Of a DNA stretch of 64,000 nt, positions 23,148 through 32,900 are shown piece after piece (the stretch's first letter is position 1; the number at the start of each line of letters is the position of its first letter). The notes under the pieces are model-generated. The model made no database searches. It saw nothing but the letters and a program-made list of their open reading frames with translations, and was not told the DNA's origin. This stretch comes from Unio delphinus (Eukaryota > Mollusca > Bivalvia > Unionida > Unionidae): assembly GCA_029339505.1 (NCBI GenBank), contig JAQISU010000210.1:17482001-17546000 (forward strand). The letters run 5' to 3'. A program made the translations under genes and the position numbers.

Positions 23148-23597
23148 ATGATCATACACTACAATCATGATAAACCAACCCCCGTCTACGTAGTTAATTC
23201 ACGGTTTCCGGTTTATAGAGCATACTACGGAGATGGTTTAGGTAATACCATTGCAGGGTTATTTGCGAGAATGGCTCCAAAAGTGATGCCGTTGGCTAAA
23301 CAATTAGGAATGAAAGCAATTGATGTTATTCGTGATAAGGGTATTGGTGCTGTTGGAAATCTTGCTGGAAAAGCGTTTTCAACTGCGAAGAATAAATTAA
23401 CATCATTAGTGAAATCACGGATGAAATCCAAAGGATTTTCAAAACCGTTACCGTCTACAGCGGAAATGCCTGCAAGTGTTAGTAGAATTATAAATAACGC
23501 AGTAGATGAAAAATTAGCGTCGATGGTTTTAACCCCCGACCAAAGCAATATTGCAAATATGATAGCAGGAAGTGGCTTTAAAAAACTACGACGATGA
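23148..23597 (+). CDS. pVI-like minor capsid protein, element 2
   Basis: A 149-aa protein. After a Tyr/Pro-rich start (a PVYVVNSRFPVYRAYYG region) comes GDGLGNTIAGLFARMAP, the Gly-Leu-Gly plus amphipathic helix typical of Maverick pVI-like proteins. Ala/Lys-rich helices follow, and the tail ends GSGFKKLRR. Adenovirus pVI lyses membranes and is cut by the viral protease; the same role is inferred here from layout and position just before the capsid gene. The frame is intact. Confidence 0.6.
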   Translation: MIIHYNHDKPTPVYVVNSRFPVYRAYYGDGLGNTIAGLFARMAPKVMPLAKQLGMKAIDVIRDKGIGAVGNLAGKAFSTAKNKLTSLVKSRMKSKGFSKPLPSTAEMPASVSRIINNAVDEKLASMVLTPDQSNIANMIAGSGFKKLRR

Positions 23598-23638
23598 AAA
23601 TGGAAAATCGCGATTTAGACTCTGATAAATAGAATAAA

Positions 23639-25051
23639 ATGTTCAAAAAGTCACATGATCCAGCGTTTGATATAGACGCCCCAGTTGGCAAGGATGATTC
23701 TATACGCGATTATCAATATTACGCCTATCATGCAATAGACCCAAATAGTCGAGCAAGAATCGATCTTCAAGTCCATGATACCAGTAAATACTTTCTACCC
23801 GCTGAAGCGTTTATTGAAGTAGAAGGAGAAATTGTAACAGCTGCTGATACTCCTGCTGTACCAGCACCGTATCCAGCTGGTACTCAAGTCGGTTTTGTCA
23901 ATAATGGTATCATGGCGTTATTTGAGAGTGCAAAATATCTCATTGATGGAAAAGAAATTGATGCGATAGATCGCGATGTTGATGTGGCTACAACAATAAT
24001 CGGGTTAGCGAGATATTCCGATGATTATACAAGATCAGCAGGACCTTCTATGATGTTTGCAAAAGATGCTACAAATACCGCTGGAGGAATTCAATTTGTT
24101 GTAAGACGACCAAAGAATAATGCTGGCACCGCTAATATTGATGCCGAAGATATGATTATAAACAACGATGTTAATTTCAATCTAGGAGCTGCAACACGTA
24201 TTTCAATGTTGCAAGGAGCGCGTAAATCATTTTCATGCGCGATTCCACTGCATCATATATTTGGATTCTGTAGAAACGTCCGTAAAGTTATTTATGGAGC
24301 GAAGCATACAGTATCGCTTGTACGAAAGAGTGATGATAGTGACGCAATCTGGAGGATTCCAGCAGACAATGCAAATCCAAATGCTGATGCCGGTAAAGTC
24401 AATTTAACAAAAATATCATTGTGGATGCCAGTGTTGACTCCAGCAATCACCGCAGAAGAACGATTACTATCATTTATGGACCAAGGAGGAAAGTCGTTGT
24501 TGAGTTGGCTAACCGTGAGTACAGATGTGAAGCAATCAAATCTGAACGGGTTATTCACGTGGAATCTAGCATCAAAACAAGGCGTTTCTGCGCCACGTCA
24601 TATATTTGTAGCGCTACAGGATAACACACGAGTTGGCGATCAACGTTTCAGTCATATGATATTTGATCAATTAGGTGTGAAAGACGTCTCACTGAGAATA
24701 AACGGCCAACAGGAACCATCCGAGGATATACAACTTAATTACACAGAAAATCATATTGCACGAGTTTATCATCGTCTGTTGTCATTTATGGCACGTGATC
24801 AAAATGTGGATACTGGTTTGCAAATATCACAATATGATTTTAAAAATCTGTATCCGATCTATTACTTCTCACTGGAACATCTCGATTTGATGAGACAATC
24901 TGTTGTTGATATACATTTTAGAGCTAATGTGACTCGTGGTGCTATTGCTGATTATAGAGCGGTTGCTGTCATTCTCAGCGACAAATCAATGCTACTCGAA
25001 GGTGTTGGAGGAAGAATGAGAGTGGTAGATGCACCAGTGGAAAACATGTAA
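23639..25051 (+). CDS. Double jelly-roll major capsid protein, element 2 (intact)
   Basis: A 470-aa protein of the usual size for this capsid class. Diagnostic region: IPLHHIFGFCRNVRKVIYG followed by KHTVSLVRKSDDSDAIWR and KISLWMPVLTP (residues about 200-265). This resembles the double jelly-roll capsid proteins (DJR-like domain) of arthropod and cnidarian Mavericks. The C-terminal jelly roll ends with ADYRAVAVILSD. It is clearly a different clade from the copy A/B capsid protein. The open frame lacks any break, so it is recently acquired or preserved. It lies 42 nt after the pVI-like gene. Confidence 0.85.
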   Translation: MFKKSHDPAFDIDAPVGKDDSIRDYQYYAYHAIDPNSRARIDLQVHDTSKYFLPAEAFIEVEGEIVTAADTPAVPAPYPAGTQVGFVNNGIMALFESAKYLIDGKEIDAIDRDVDVATTIIGLARYSDDYTRSAGPSMMFAKDATNTAGGIQFVVRRPKNNAGTANIDAEDMIINNDVNFNLGAATRISMLQGARKSFSCAIPLHHIFGFCRNVRKVIYGAKHTVSLVRKSDDSDAIWRIPADNANPNADAGKVNLTKISLWMPVLTPAITAEERLLSFMDQGGKSLLSWLTVSTDVKQSNLNGLFTWNLASKQGVSAPRHIFVALQDNTRVGDQRFSHMIFDQLGVKDVSLRINGQQEPSEDIQLNYTENHIARVYHRLLSFMARDQNVDTGLQISQYDFKNLYPIYYFSLEHLDLMRQSVVDIHFRANVTRGAIADYRAVAVILSDKSMLLEGVGGRMRVVDAPVENM

Positions 25052-25091
25052 TTAAAATTGTAAACGATTTAGAATCAATCAATTATGTATA

Positions 25092-25552
25092 ATGTCATAA
25101 AGTAATATTAGTGTTGCGTTAACTCCTGGTCAAATCAAAAAATTGCAATCGGAATCAGCTAAAAAATGTGGAACCACAATCACGTTGAAACCCAACCAAA
25201 TGACTGGTGGTGCAAATAAACTTTCGCTGACAACTCGTCAGGTGAAACATTTCAATGATGCACTAGTAGCAAAAAAGGGTGTTCAGATTACTTTTTCTGC
25301 AGCTGCTATCAAAAATATGATTAAAACAGGCGGTATATTTCCGTTGTTAGCTGCGATTCCAGCATTGATTGCAGCAGCAGCCCCAGCGGTGGCTAAAGCG
25401 GCAGCGTTAGGAGCCGTTGGTACTGCAGCAGGAATGGAACTAAAGAAGGCAACTGGGAAAGGATATAAAAAAAGGGAAAGGGTCTAAGACTACCAGGAAC
25501 CCCGTATTCGTGGTACAGCGGAAAGGGTCTAAGACTTGGACCGGTTTACTAG
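25092..25552 (+). pseudogene. pX-like protein, element 2 (lightly broken)
   Basis: The pattern matches Maverick pX-like proteins: tandem blocks of the type LTPGQIKKLQ, ITLKPNQ, LTTRQVKHFNDA and ITFSAAAI. A hydrophobic GGIFPLLAAIPALIAAAAPAV segment and a Gly/Lys/Leu-rich tail follow. Two breaks: codon 3 is TAA (25,098-25,100), and a length change in the A run near 25,470 shifts the frame before the tail, which ends at 25,550-25,552. A direct repeat of gaaagggtctaagact (near 25,475 and 25,521) lies in the tail. Confidence 0.65.
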
Positions 25553-25563
25553 TTGAGGAACCG

Positions 25564-26001
25564 ATGGTTCCTATGTCCAATTTTGATTTAATTGATGCTG
25601 CTAAAAAACTCGCCATAAAAAACTTCAGAGGTGTTTTTATGAAAGATCAATTACCACATCAACCCAACAGCGTTGAAACCGGTATCATTAATCTCGATAA
25701 CAGCACCAGACCTGGTACTCACTGGGTTGCATACGCTATTGATCCACGTGGGATTGTCTATTTTGATTCATATGGATTAGTACCACCAAAAGAGTTTATG
25801 CGTTATATAAAAACTTTTCCAATGAAGACTTGGTATTCTACGCTACCAACACAACAAATGAATGACCCACCAATATGTGGCAGCGAAGTATTAAATGTCC
25901 TTAACGCTATTTCTAACTCTTTGAGTAACCCAAGGGGAAAACCACCTCATGTTGTCGTGAATGAATACACTAGCAATCGCTGGAAATCGAAACGATTTTA
26001 G
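25564..26001 (+). CDS. Adenovirus-type cysteine protease, element 2
   Basis: A 145-aa protein with the AVPR/Ulp1-like layout. An N-terminal block begins MSNFDLIDAAKKL and continues to NFRGVFMKDQLP. The catalytic His is in PGTHWVAY, the acidic residue in VYFDSYGL, and the nucleophile Cys in DPPICGSEVLNVL. It matures capsid precursors in related viruses. The usual CGxxCL after the Cys is CGSEVL here, a moderate deviation. I chose the ATG at 25,564 because an upstream frame is only reached through a non-ATG codon and overlaps the pX tail. The frame is intact. Confidence 0.8.
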   Translation: MVPMSNFDLIDAAKKLAIKNFRGVFMKDQLPHQPNSVETGIINLDNSTRPGTHWVAYAIDPRGIVYFDSYGLVPPKEFMRYIKTFPMKTWYSTLPTQQMNDPPICGSEVLNVLNAISNSLSNPRGKPPHVVVNEYTSNRWKSKRF

Positions 26002-26027
26002 AGAGAGAGAGAGAGTTTTACAATAAT

Positions 26028-27068
26028 ATGATTTATATTTGGGGAAGACCTCTGAAACCTAAACCCGATGGCGTTGCAACCGGTGATTCTAGCAAGGATA
26101 TAAAAAAACTAATCGAAGATGAAATCGCTGAGACGTTAAATTTAACAGATGTTGATCCCGGGGAAATAGTTGTATTTCAAGATCGTCAGGGTAAATTAAA
26201 AAGCAGTAATGTGTCGTTGAATGATATTTTGATACGGCAGCGCGACGCCGCTGAAAACTCTATTGCGCTGTATTCCAACGACGGACGACTTAAAGCCAGT
26301 AATATATCCGCGGATGACATTTTAAAACGGCAGCAAGACGCCACTGAAAACTCTATTGCGCTGTATTCCAACGACGGACGACTTAAAGCCAGTAATATAT
26401 CCGCGGATGACATTTTAAAACGGCAGCAAGACGCCACTGAAAACTCTATTGCGTTGTATTCCAGCGACGGACGACTTAAACCAGGTGCACTTGTGTCTAC
26501 GATCACTGATAAGAATGCTACCTATGACAATGAGTTGGATAATTCTCTGTTAGAACTAGCAACACTTCAATCTAAAATTGAAGAACACGGAAAACAGTTT
26601 TCAGTTTTTCGTAAAAATATCATCGAGAAATTTATTGGAACCCAGTTGGATAAAATAGAAATAAAACTCCCGGATATTAAAAAATCCATCGATGAGACGA
26701 AAACTTTCATCGAAGCCATCAAAGGTGATTTTTCGAGGATGATAACAATCATTGAAAAAACAAAAATTCCTCATGAGAAAACCAACAACGTAGTATACAC
26801 AATCCAACACGGATCATTTGTGTGGACACCTACAAACAACAAATTAGATATCACTGCAACCGTTAAAGGTATTTATCGATTAACACTAGTAACACCATTG
26901 ACTCAGTTTAATATATCATCGTCGAGTTCATCCGGGGTCAATAATACGATTTCAACGATCATCGACAAGGATACAACTGAAAAGTTCACTATAACAGCTA
27001 CTGATAAAAATTTGATTAGGGTTTCAGCAACCTGGAATGTGGAATTCGTAGCGGATTTAAGTAAATAA
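26028..27068 (+). CDS. Fibre-like spike protein with 31-aa shaft repeats, element 2
   Basis: A 346-aa protein built like a trimeric viral fibre. It has a short N-terminal tail (residues 1-50), then three tandem 31-aa repeats (about residues 48-145) of the form DGRLKASNISADDILKRQ plus an ENSIALYSN phrase. A helical coiled-coil stretch follows (about 165-245), then a beta-rich C-terminal domain (about 250-346; VYTIQHGSFVWTP to WNVEFVADLSK) that could be a knob. The G-x-L/K-x-S-N-x-S-x-x-D-I phrase resembles shaft motifs of phage and virus fibres. A receptor-binding role is inferred. A short GA run separates it from the protease gene. Confidence 0.6.
   Translation: MIYIWGRPLKPKPDGVATGDSSKDIKKLIEDEIAETLNLTDVDPGEIVVFQDRQGKLKSSNVSLNDILIRQRDAAENSIALYSNDGRLKASNISADDILKRQQDATENSIALYSNDGRLKASNISADDILKRQQDATENSIALYSSDGRLKPGALVSTITDKNATYDNELDNSLLELATLQSKIEEHGKQFSVFRKNIIEKFIGTQLDKIEIKLPDIKKSIDETKTFIEAIKGDFSRMITIIEKTKIPHEKTNNVVYTIQHGSFVWTPTNNKLDITATVKGIYRLTLVTPLTQFNISSSSSSGVNNTISTIIDKDTTEKFTITATDKNLIRVSATWNVEFVADLSK
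26172..26480 (+). repeat. 93-bp tandem coding repeats in fibre gene
   Basis: Three 93-bp units in frame. Units two and three are almost identical at DNA level over about 90 bp, while the first is diverged. Near-identity including silent sites indicates recent duplication or homogenisation of the shaft. Confidence 0.85.
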
Positions 27069-27131
27069 CTAAATTGAAAGGAAAATCCTTTAGATTTCAC
27101 AATTGAAAACGCTAGCGGATTTAAAATAAAA

Positions 27132-27676
27132 ATGATTTCATCAACGCAATGTCGCTATGATCAGGTCAGAGAATTTCAAACTAGACTCAAAACCCTCGCC
27201 GAGGAGTATCAAATAAACATAAAAAAATACCGACGAAGAATCACCGCGATTGATATTACTATGTACTCGATGTCAAGCGTTCTCACTGGCGCCGGAATAA
27301 TACTTGCATCGGTTACAATGATTGCCCCGGTCGTAGTTCCGATTTGCATTTCTGCGGTGGCTACAATCGCCGGTATATCAACTGGGATAACAAAAAGATA
27401 TCATCATGCAGCCAGAGTAAACTGCAAGATTACTTAATTCAATTTCATATTGTATCAACCGCATACTCGCAATTATCCTCGATGATATCGTCGTCACTCG
27501 ATAATACAAATATATCAGATAGTGAGTTCTCAGCGATGCTCAGTATTTTTGATTCCGCGATATTAAAATTAGAGCGACAACAACAATATAGCAACGATGA
27601 CAACACCGATGGAATTAGAAAACACGAACCCAAAAACCAGAATGATATCAATAACATCAACGATATCAGATCCTGA
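27132..27676 (+). pseudogene. Membrane protein with C-terminal EF-like helical tail, element 2
   Basis: An N-terminal helical basic part (residues 1-40) is followed by two hydrophobic stretches (SSVLTGAGIILASVTMIAPV and VPICISAVATIAGIS). Near 27,415 the frame shifts, after which the same gene appears to continue with a helical tail containing ISDSEFSAMLSIFDSAI. I recall Maverick membrane proteins with this hydrophobic hairpin plus SxxEF tail, but their function is unknown. The tail region has been tandemly duplicated (27,520-27,765). Confidence 0.5.
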
Positions 27677-27765
27677 GTTCTCAGTGATGGTCAGTATTTT
27701 TGATTCCAAGATGTCAAAATTAGAGCGACAGCATGAGTATAGCAACTATGACAACACCGATAGAA
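27520..27765 (+). repeat. Tandem duplication at membrane/penton gene boundary
   Basis: About 100 bp (27,520-27,614) is repeated with divergence at 27,664-27,764. Shared phrases are gagttctcag, gtcagtatttttgattcc, aaattagagcgacag and gacaacaccgat. The second unit supplies the start of the penton frame, so the duplication may have set or moved the penton start codon. Confidence 0.7.
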
Positions 27766-29097
27766 TTACTTCAACGAATAGTAGAAAACACAAGCCCAGT
27801 ACAAACAAGTATGATATCAATAACATCTACGAAACCCGAGTTTAGTGTAAATTTCCCTAGCCCAGTCCCCGTGAAGGAGATAGCGCTTGCAAAACTACGA
27901 ATGTATCCCAGTTGGCCTAATATCAGATCAAAATCATTTGGTGGTCAACAACCGAATAATTCCTTGGTTTTCGCGAATAAGAATAAAGAAGACGGGACTC
28001 CAGACTGGAACGTCGTTTCAATACCAGCCGGATCATATCAAATTGAACAAATCAATAATGAATTCGCGCGTAGAATAAAATTGATTACTGGAAAAGAATC
28101 AAAAATCGCAATAACGGTTCATGAGCCGACGCTATCATCTGCCATTGAAATAAACACAGAAGGATACGTCGTAGATATCTATCTGAGTTCTATTAGAACC
28201 GTACTAGGATGGCCTGAATTACCACCCGGGGGAAAAACCGTTGATATACCCGAACCACAAAAAACTGATTATATCACCGACGTGATAAAACCCGATAATC
28301 CAATAAAAAATTATAAAGAATACAAGGAATTGATAGTTTTCACTGTAGTGAAAAAGTACAACAACCCAATATATCACGCAACTCGACAAGATATCATCGA
28401 TGAAAATTTCACAGCAATGAATAATGATTTTTCGCTGCTGTTAATATCTCTTAAATCTGGCTCTCTCACCCGAGATGAATTTATCAGCGTCGTAGAAACA
28501 TGCAATAAAATCATCGACGATATGGAAAAATTTAATTTACGAATTATTCAAGTTATATTAGGTGACAGTAATCCTATAACGAGAACAGAATTTGTGACAG
28601 TATATAATATACGCGAAGAAGACATTCCAACATTTAAACTACCAGGATATAACGTACCAGAACTAAAAGAACTTCTCAGTGATACCATCGATGTTGGTTT
28701 CAAAATAATTCATGATGCATGGAAAAAAACAGCATCATCGGAAATAAAAACCCTTAAACACAATAATGACCCAGACGGTGGCGGCAGACATATCGCTCCG
28801 TTCAACGTGAATATATCCTCGGTGATAGCGTTAAATTTAGTGTGTGACGTTATCAAAGGTAGTTATCAAATAAATCTCGAACGATCAAATCAAGCTCAGC
28901 AAGGATATATTTTGTATTCATTTGCACCAATAGCCCCTCCAGGATTTTTAATAATTGAGTCTCCGGTTAATCCAGTCTATATGCGATGCCATAATGATTT
29001 GCTAACGAGAATTAATTTCAAACTCACTGACCAGTCCAATAATCTGATTGATCTACAAGATGAGGTGTTAGCGATTAGTCTGTTTGTGAAATCTTAG
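27733..29097 (+). CDS. Penton-like minor capsid protein, element 2
   Basis: A 454-aa protein. The N-terminal block SPVPVKEIALAKLRMYPSWPN and the C-terminal blocks YILYSFAPIAPPGFLII, PVNPVYMRCHNDLLTRINF and LTDQSNNLIDLQDE fit the single jelly-roll penton proteins of Mavericks. Between them lies an inserted, mainly helical region (about residues 190-345, with DEFISVVETCNKIIDDMEKF), so the protein is about 150 aa longer than the copy B penton. An alternative start is 27,748. The frame is intact. Nothing of element 2 is recognised beyond its stop. Confidence 0.7.
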   Translation: MSIATMTTPIELLQRIVENTSPVQTSMISITSTKPEFSVNFPSPVPVKEIALAKLRMYPSWPNIRSKSFGGQQPNNSLVFANKNKEDGTPDWNVVSIPAGSYQIEQINNEFARRIKLITGKESKIAITVHEPTLSSAIEINTEGYVVDIYLSSIRTVLGWPELPPGGKTVDIPEPQKTDYITDVIKPDNPIKNYKEYKELIVFTVVKKYNNPIYHATRQDIIDENFTAMNNDFSLLLISLKSGSLTRDEFISVVETCNKIIDDMEKFNLRIIQVILGDSNPITRTEFVTVYNIREEDIPTFKLPGYNVPELKELLSDTIDVGFKIIHDAWKKTASSEIKTLKHNNDPDGGGRHIAPFNVNISSVIALNLVCDVIKGSYQINLERSNQAQQGYILYSFAPIAPPGFLIIESPVNPVYMRCHNDLLTRINFKLTDQSNNLIDLQDEVLAISLFVKS

Positions 29098-29140
29098 TGA
29101 TTTTTATCGTAAAAAAATTATTAACCAGAACTGAAAATTT

Positions 29141-29439
29141 CAGCAGCAGAGAGGGTGATTGACAACGACGTTGCGACCAAAATTAATTAAAAAATCGTAA
29201 AATCTCCATATGGCAAATGAAGATATTTTTTTTGCCGGAACGTTGTGAGGTTCGGTCCTTTTTTTGGTTAAAATGTGATCGTAGGAAGGCTCGTTTTAAG
29301 GATTCAATCAAAATTTTGTCTGAAAACGTTGTAGGATTCACCCTCCTTTTGGTTAAAATGAGATTATAGGAAGGATCGTTTTAGGATTTCAATCAAATTT
29401 TGTCTCAAAACGTTGTAGGATTCACCCTCTCTGCTGCTG
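29141..29439. mobile_element. MITE-like unit with terminal inverted repeats
   Basis: The left end, cagcagcagagagggtga, is the exact complement of the right end tcaccctctctgctgctg. A weaker inverted match extends inward for about 30 more bases. The interior has two direct repeats of about 85 bp (29,266-29,350 and 29,351-29,432), each ending in the same gtaggattcaccctc phrase as the right terminus. No coding capacity. Target duplication is unclear. It could alternatively be a decayed terminus of element 2. Confidence 0.6.
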
Positions 29440-29529
29440 CACCCTAGGCACACGATACAGATTAGAGCCATTCATCAGCAAAGTAAGGTTTTGAACTCAA
29501 TGCCAACATTGGGGACATTATAAAGCCTC

Positions 29530-29973
29530 ATGCTCCCCCCAAACTGTGGGGGGCAACATAAAGGGAAATGCCGCAGAATATCCCCAAAATGCACCAATTG
29601 TAAAGGACCGCACAAATCCAACACCAAAACCTGCATATACGCTCTGCAGGAAAAAGAAATAATTGATCTAATGAACGCCTCAAATTTAACATACCAGGCA
29701 GCCAAGAAATGTTACTACACAAATAGGACTGTCCCCAAACATGATTCACTAGTGGTAGACGACGCAACAAAAGCCGATAAAAGAAACGTAGCAAACCAAA
29801 GTATGATTCTAAAAGAACTAGAACTGGTTGTCACCAGATTAGGACAAATAATGGAAGTATTACAAGTAGCAGACAGCAAAATTCAAAATGACATTCAAAT
29901 AATAATAAAATATGCACTGAGTCAGGTTGGAAAAAATACAACACCAAGAAACGACCCCGCCTCTAATGGATAA
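29530..29973 (+). pseudogene. LINE ORF1 (gag-like) C-terminal part
   Basis: Contains the CCHC-like knuckle CTNCKGPHKSNTKTC, preceded by remnants of an earlier knuckle (CGGQHKGKC), then a helical region ending at TAA 29,971-29,973. LINE ORF1 proteins of the jockey/I group bind RNA through such knuckles. The N-terminal half is lost by 5' truncation, so this is a fragment. Confidence 0.7.
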
Positions 29974-32900
29974 AAACAAGAATAGAGATCTCATTATATG
30001 GCAATGGAATGCAAGAGGACTGTCAGGTAACATTAATGAACTTAAATTAAAACTAATTAACACTAAAATAAAACCTGACGTCATCTGCATCCAAGAAACA
30101 AAACTGTCTAACAAGGCTAAAACACTGCCCACAATACAGGGATATGCCCCGGGCTACTTTCAGCATAGACCGGAAGGAATAGGGGGCGGGCTTGCCATAT
30201 ATATAAATAACACCTTACCATCCGCTACCATAACACCAATTGCATCACCTGAGGTTAGTAGCTCAATAATAGAAATTCAATCAATGATAATTGAAACAGG
30301 GAACAAAAAATAGCCCTCTATAATATATACGACCTGGGGGGTGGCACCACCGACAACCATAATATCGCACTCCAAGCCATCAGACAGCACATGGGTCCGA
30401 GACAAACGTTCATCTGTGGGGATTTCAATGCTCATAACGAGTCGTGGGGGGGGGGGAGAGCACGGACAGAAGGGGGAGGAGGGTAGAAAAATGGATTAAT
30501 GACTCTGCCCTTGTTCTCTTTAATGATGGGGCCAAAACCAGAATTAACCTTGTGGATGGCTCCCTCTCTACCCTAGACTTAACCCTCTGCACGCCCGACC
30601 TGGCGCAGTTTGCGAAGTGGGAGGTGGATCAATCTGACCCTATGGGGAGCGATCACTTCCTAATTGCCACCACCCTACAGATGTCCGCGAAAACTGTTCC
30701 TAATAATAAGGTACCCAGATGGAATTATAAAAGAGCAGACTGGAACTCCTACACAGAACATCTTAACCATATAGACCCAATTGACATAGAATCAGATAAT
30801 ATTGATAATTATTATGATAACATAGTAAATGCTATGGTACAAGCAGCTGAAAACTCTATCCCAAAGACCAACTGTAAACAGACAAAAATTAGTGTGCCAT
30901 GGTGGACTAACGAAATACAAAAAGTCCGTAAAGGAAAAATTAGAGCGCTCAATAAATTCAAACGAACCAAAAATACAGCGCACTTTTTAGAATATAAATC
31001 ATATGACAACAACCTCAAGTATCTAATCAAACAGTCCAAACAACAAACATGGCAGAAATATTGCACCAATATGAACATCAAAACAAACTCCAAACAAGTA
31101 TGGGATCAAATCAGAAACATTAGGGGAAAACATACTAACACCACCCCAAACATTAGTAACACTTGCAACCCTAAAGAACAAGCGGACATTCTAGCAAATC
31201 ACTTTCAATTAATGAGTAGTAACAACAATCATACGCAGAAATTTCAAACTCATAGGAAAGAAGCAGAAATAAAATATAAAAATATGTTTTCTGACCAAGG
31301 AACAGGCAACTCATCCCTAAACGACGAGATAACCATACATGAATGGGAGTATGCTCTTAAATTTAAAAATGACACCTCCCCTGGGAAAAATACTATAGGC
31401 TATATAATGTATAAAAAAAACTACCCAATTCCTTTAAACATCTGGTAATAAATTTTTTTAATGATATCTGGAGGACAGGAACACTACCACAAAAGTGGAA
31501 AACAGCAATAGTAATTCCTATTCTAAAACCAAAAAAAGATCGTAATGATATAAACTCATATAGACCCATCTCCCTAACTAACAATATCTGCAAGATAATG
31601 GAAACAATCATTAATAATAGACTCAAACACCACCTGGAGAGCAACAACTTGATATCTCCAAACCAATGTGGATTTCGAAACAACAGATCCACTACTGACC
31701 AACTAATTAAGCTCGAACCCGCCATTAAAGTCTTCTTTAACAACAAAAGGCCAGCGGATAGGCACCTTGTAGCGGTATTTTTAGACCTAGAAAAAGCCTT
31801 CGATCTGGTATGGACTAAAGGGCTGATAGCTAAACTAAATCATTACGGCATAACAGGTCGAAAATTTAACTTTATTCAAAATTTCCTCACAAACCGCAAG
31901 ATTATAACCAGGGTAGGGGCAACTCACTCTGACAAATACATCCTTGAAAACGGAACTCCACAAAGGTGTGTTCTCAGCCCCACCCTATTCAACTTAATGA
32001 TTAATGACTTGGATCTTAACCTGGCCACACCTCAAATTGGACTATCACAATTTGCTGACGATAGCGCACTATGGAGAGAACGCAACCCCTCCAGCCGCAA
32101 ACACATGTCTGAACTACAGACAAGTCTAGACAAAATAGGAGAATGGGCCGACAAATGGGGATTTCGTTTTTCACACCAAAAAACAGTAGCAGTCCTGTTC
32201 ACTCCCACTAGGAAAAAATACCCTACACTACCCTACACTAATGCTACAAAATCAAATAATAAAATTTGTAAAAGTGACAAAATTCCTAGGCATGTACTAC
32301 GACCAACAACTTACATGGTCATACCACATAGATGACTTAGTCAAACGATGCAATCAAGACCATAATCTGATCAAAAGTATACAAGGAACCCAATGGAGCG
32401 CTAGCCAAAAGACAATAATGACCCTGTACAGAGCCCTAATTAGATCTAAACTGGACTACGGGTCTCAAATATACGCCACAGCGTCGCCAAAGCAACTTAA
32501 CAAACTCAACAAAATACAGCGCCGAGCCTTACTAATGGCGACTGGAGCGCTACCTAACACGTCTACAGCGGAGTTGCAGGTCTTGACAGGGGAACCGCCC
32601 TTATCCCTTCGAAGGCAGGAGCTCATGTTACGATATGCAACACGGCTGTCGACTCAGAATAAAATGCACCCCACCTTGGAAGCTATAAATAGATGTGTAA
32701 TTCCAACCCTCAGGAGAATCAAAAACAACAATTCATATGGCAATATGGTACACGAACTCGCAAAACTAACCCCAATAAACATCTTTCAAGTAGAGAAAAG
32801 TAATGTTGATAACAGCACACCCTGGAATCATGTACCAATCAAAGTAGATCTCTCCCTACGAAACAAAGGCAACAAACACCAAGACCAACACTTCTTAAAA

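Larger units (their letters stand above)
22254..29100 (+). mobile_element. Element 2: second Maverick lineage, capsid module only
   Basis: Eight same-strand, closely spaced genes of a different Maverick/adintovirus lineage, with no detectable sequence match to copies A/B although several roles are shared (pVI-like, pX-like, major capsid, protease, penton). Polymerase, integrase and ATPase are absent. The left edge cuts into an open reading frame exactly where copy A's integrase stops. The right edge is followed by a MITE-like unit. Reading frames are mostly open, so insertion is younger than copies A/B. Confidence 0.85.
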
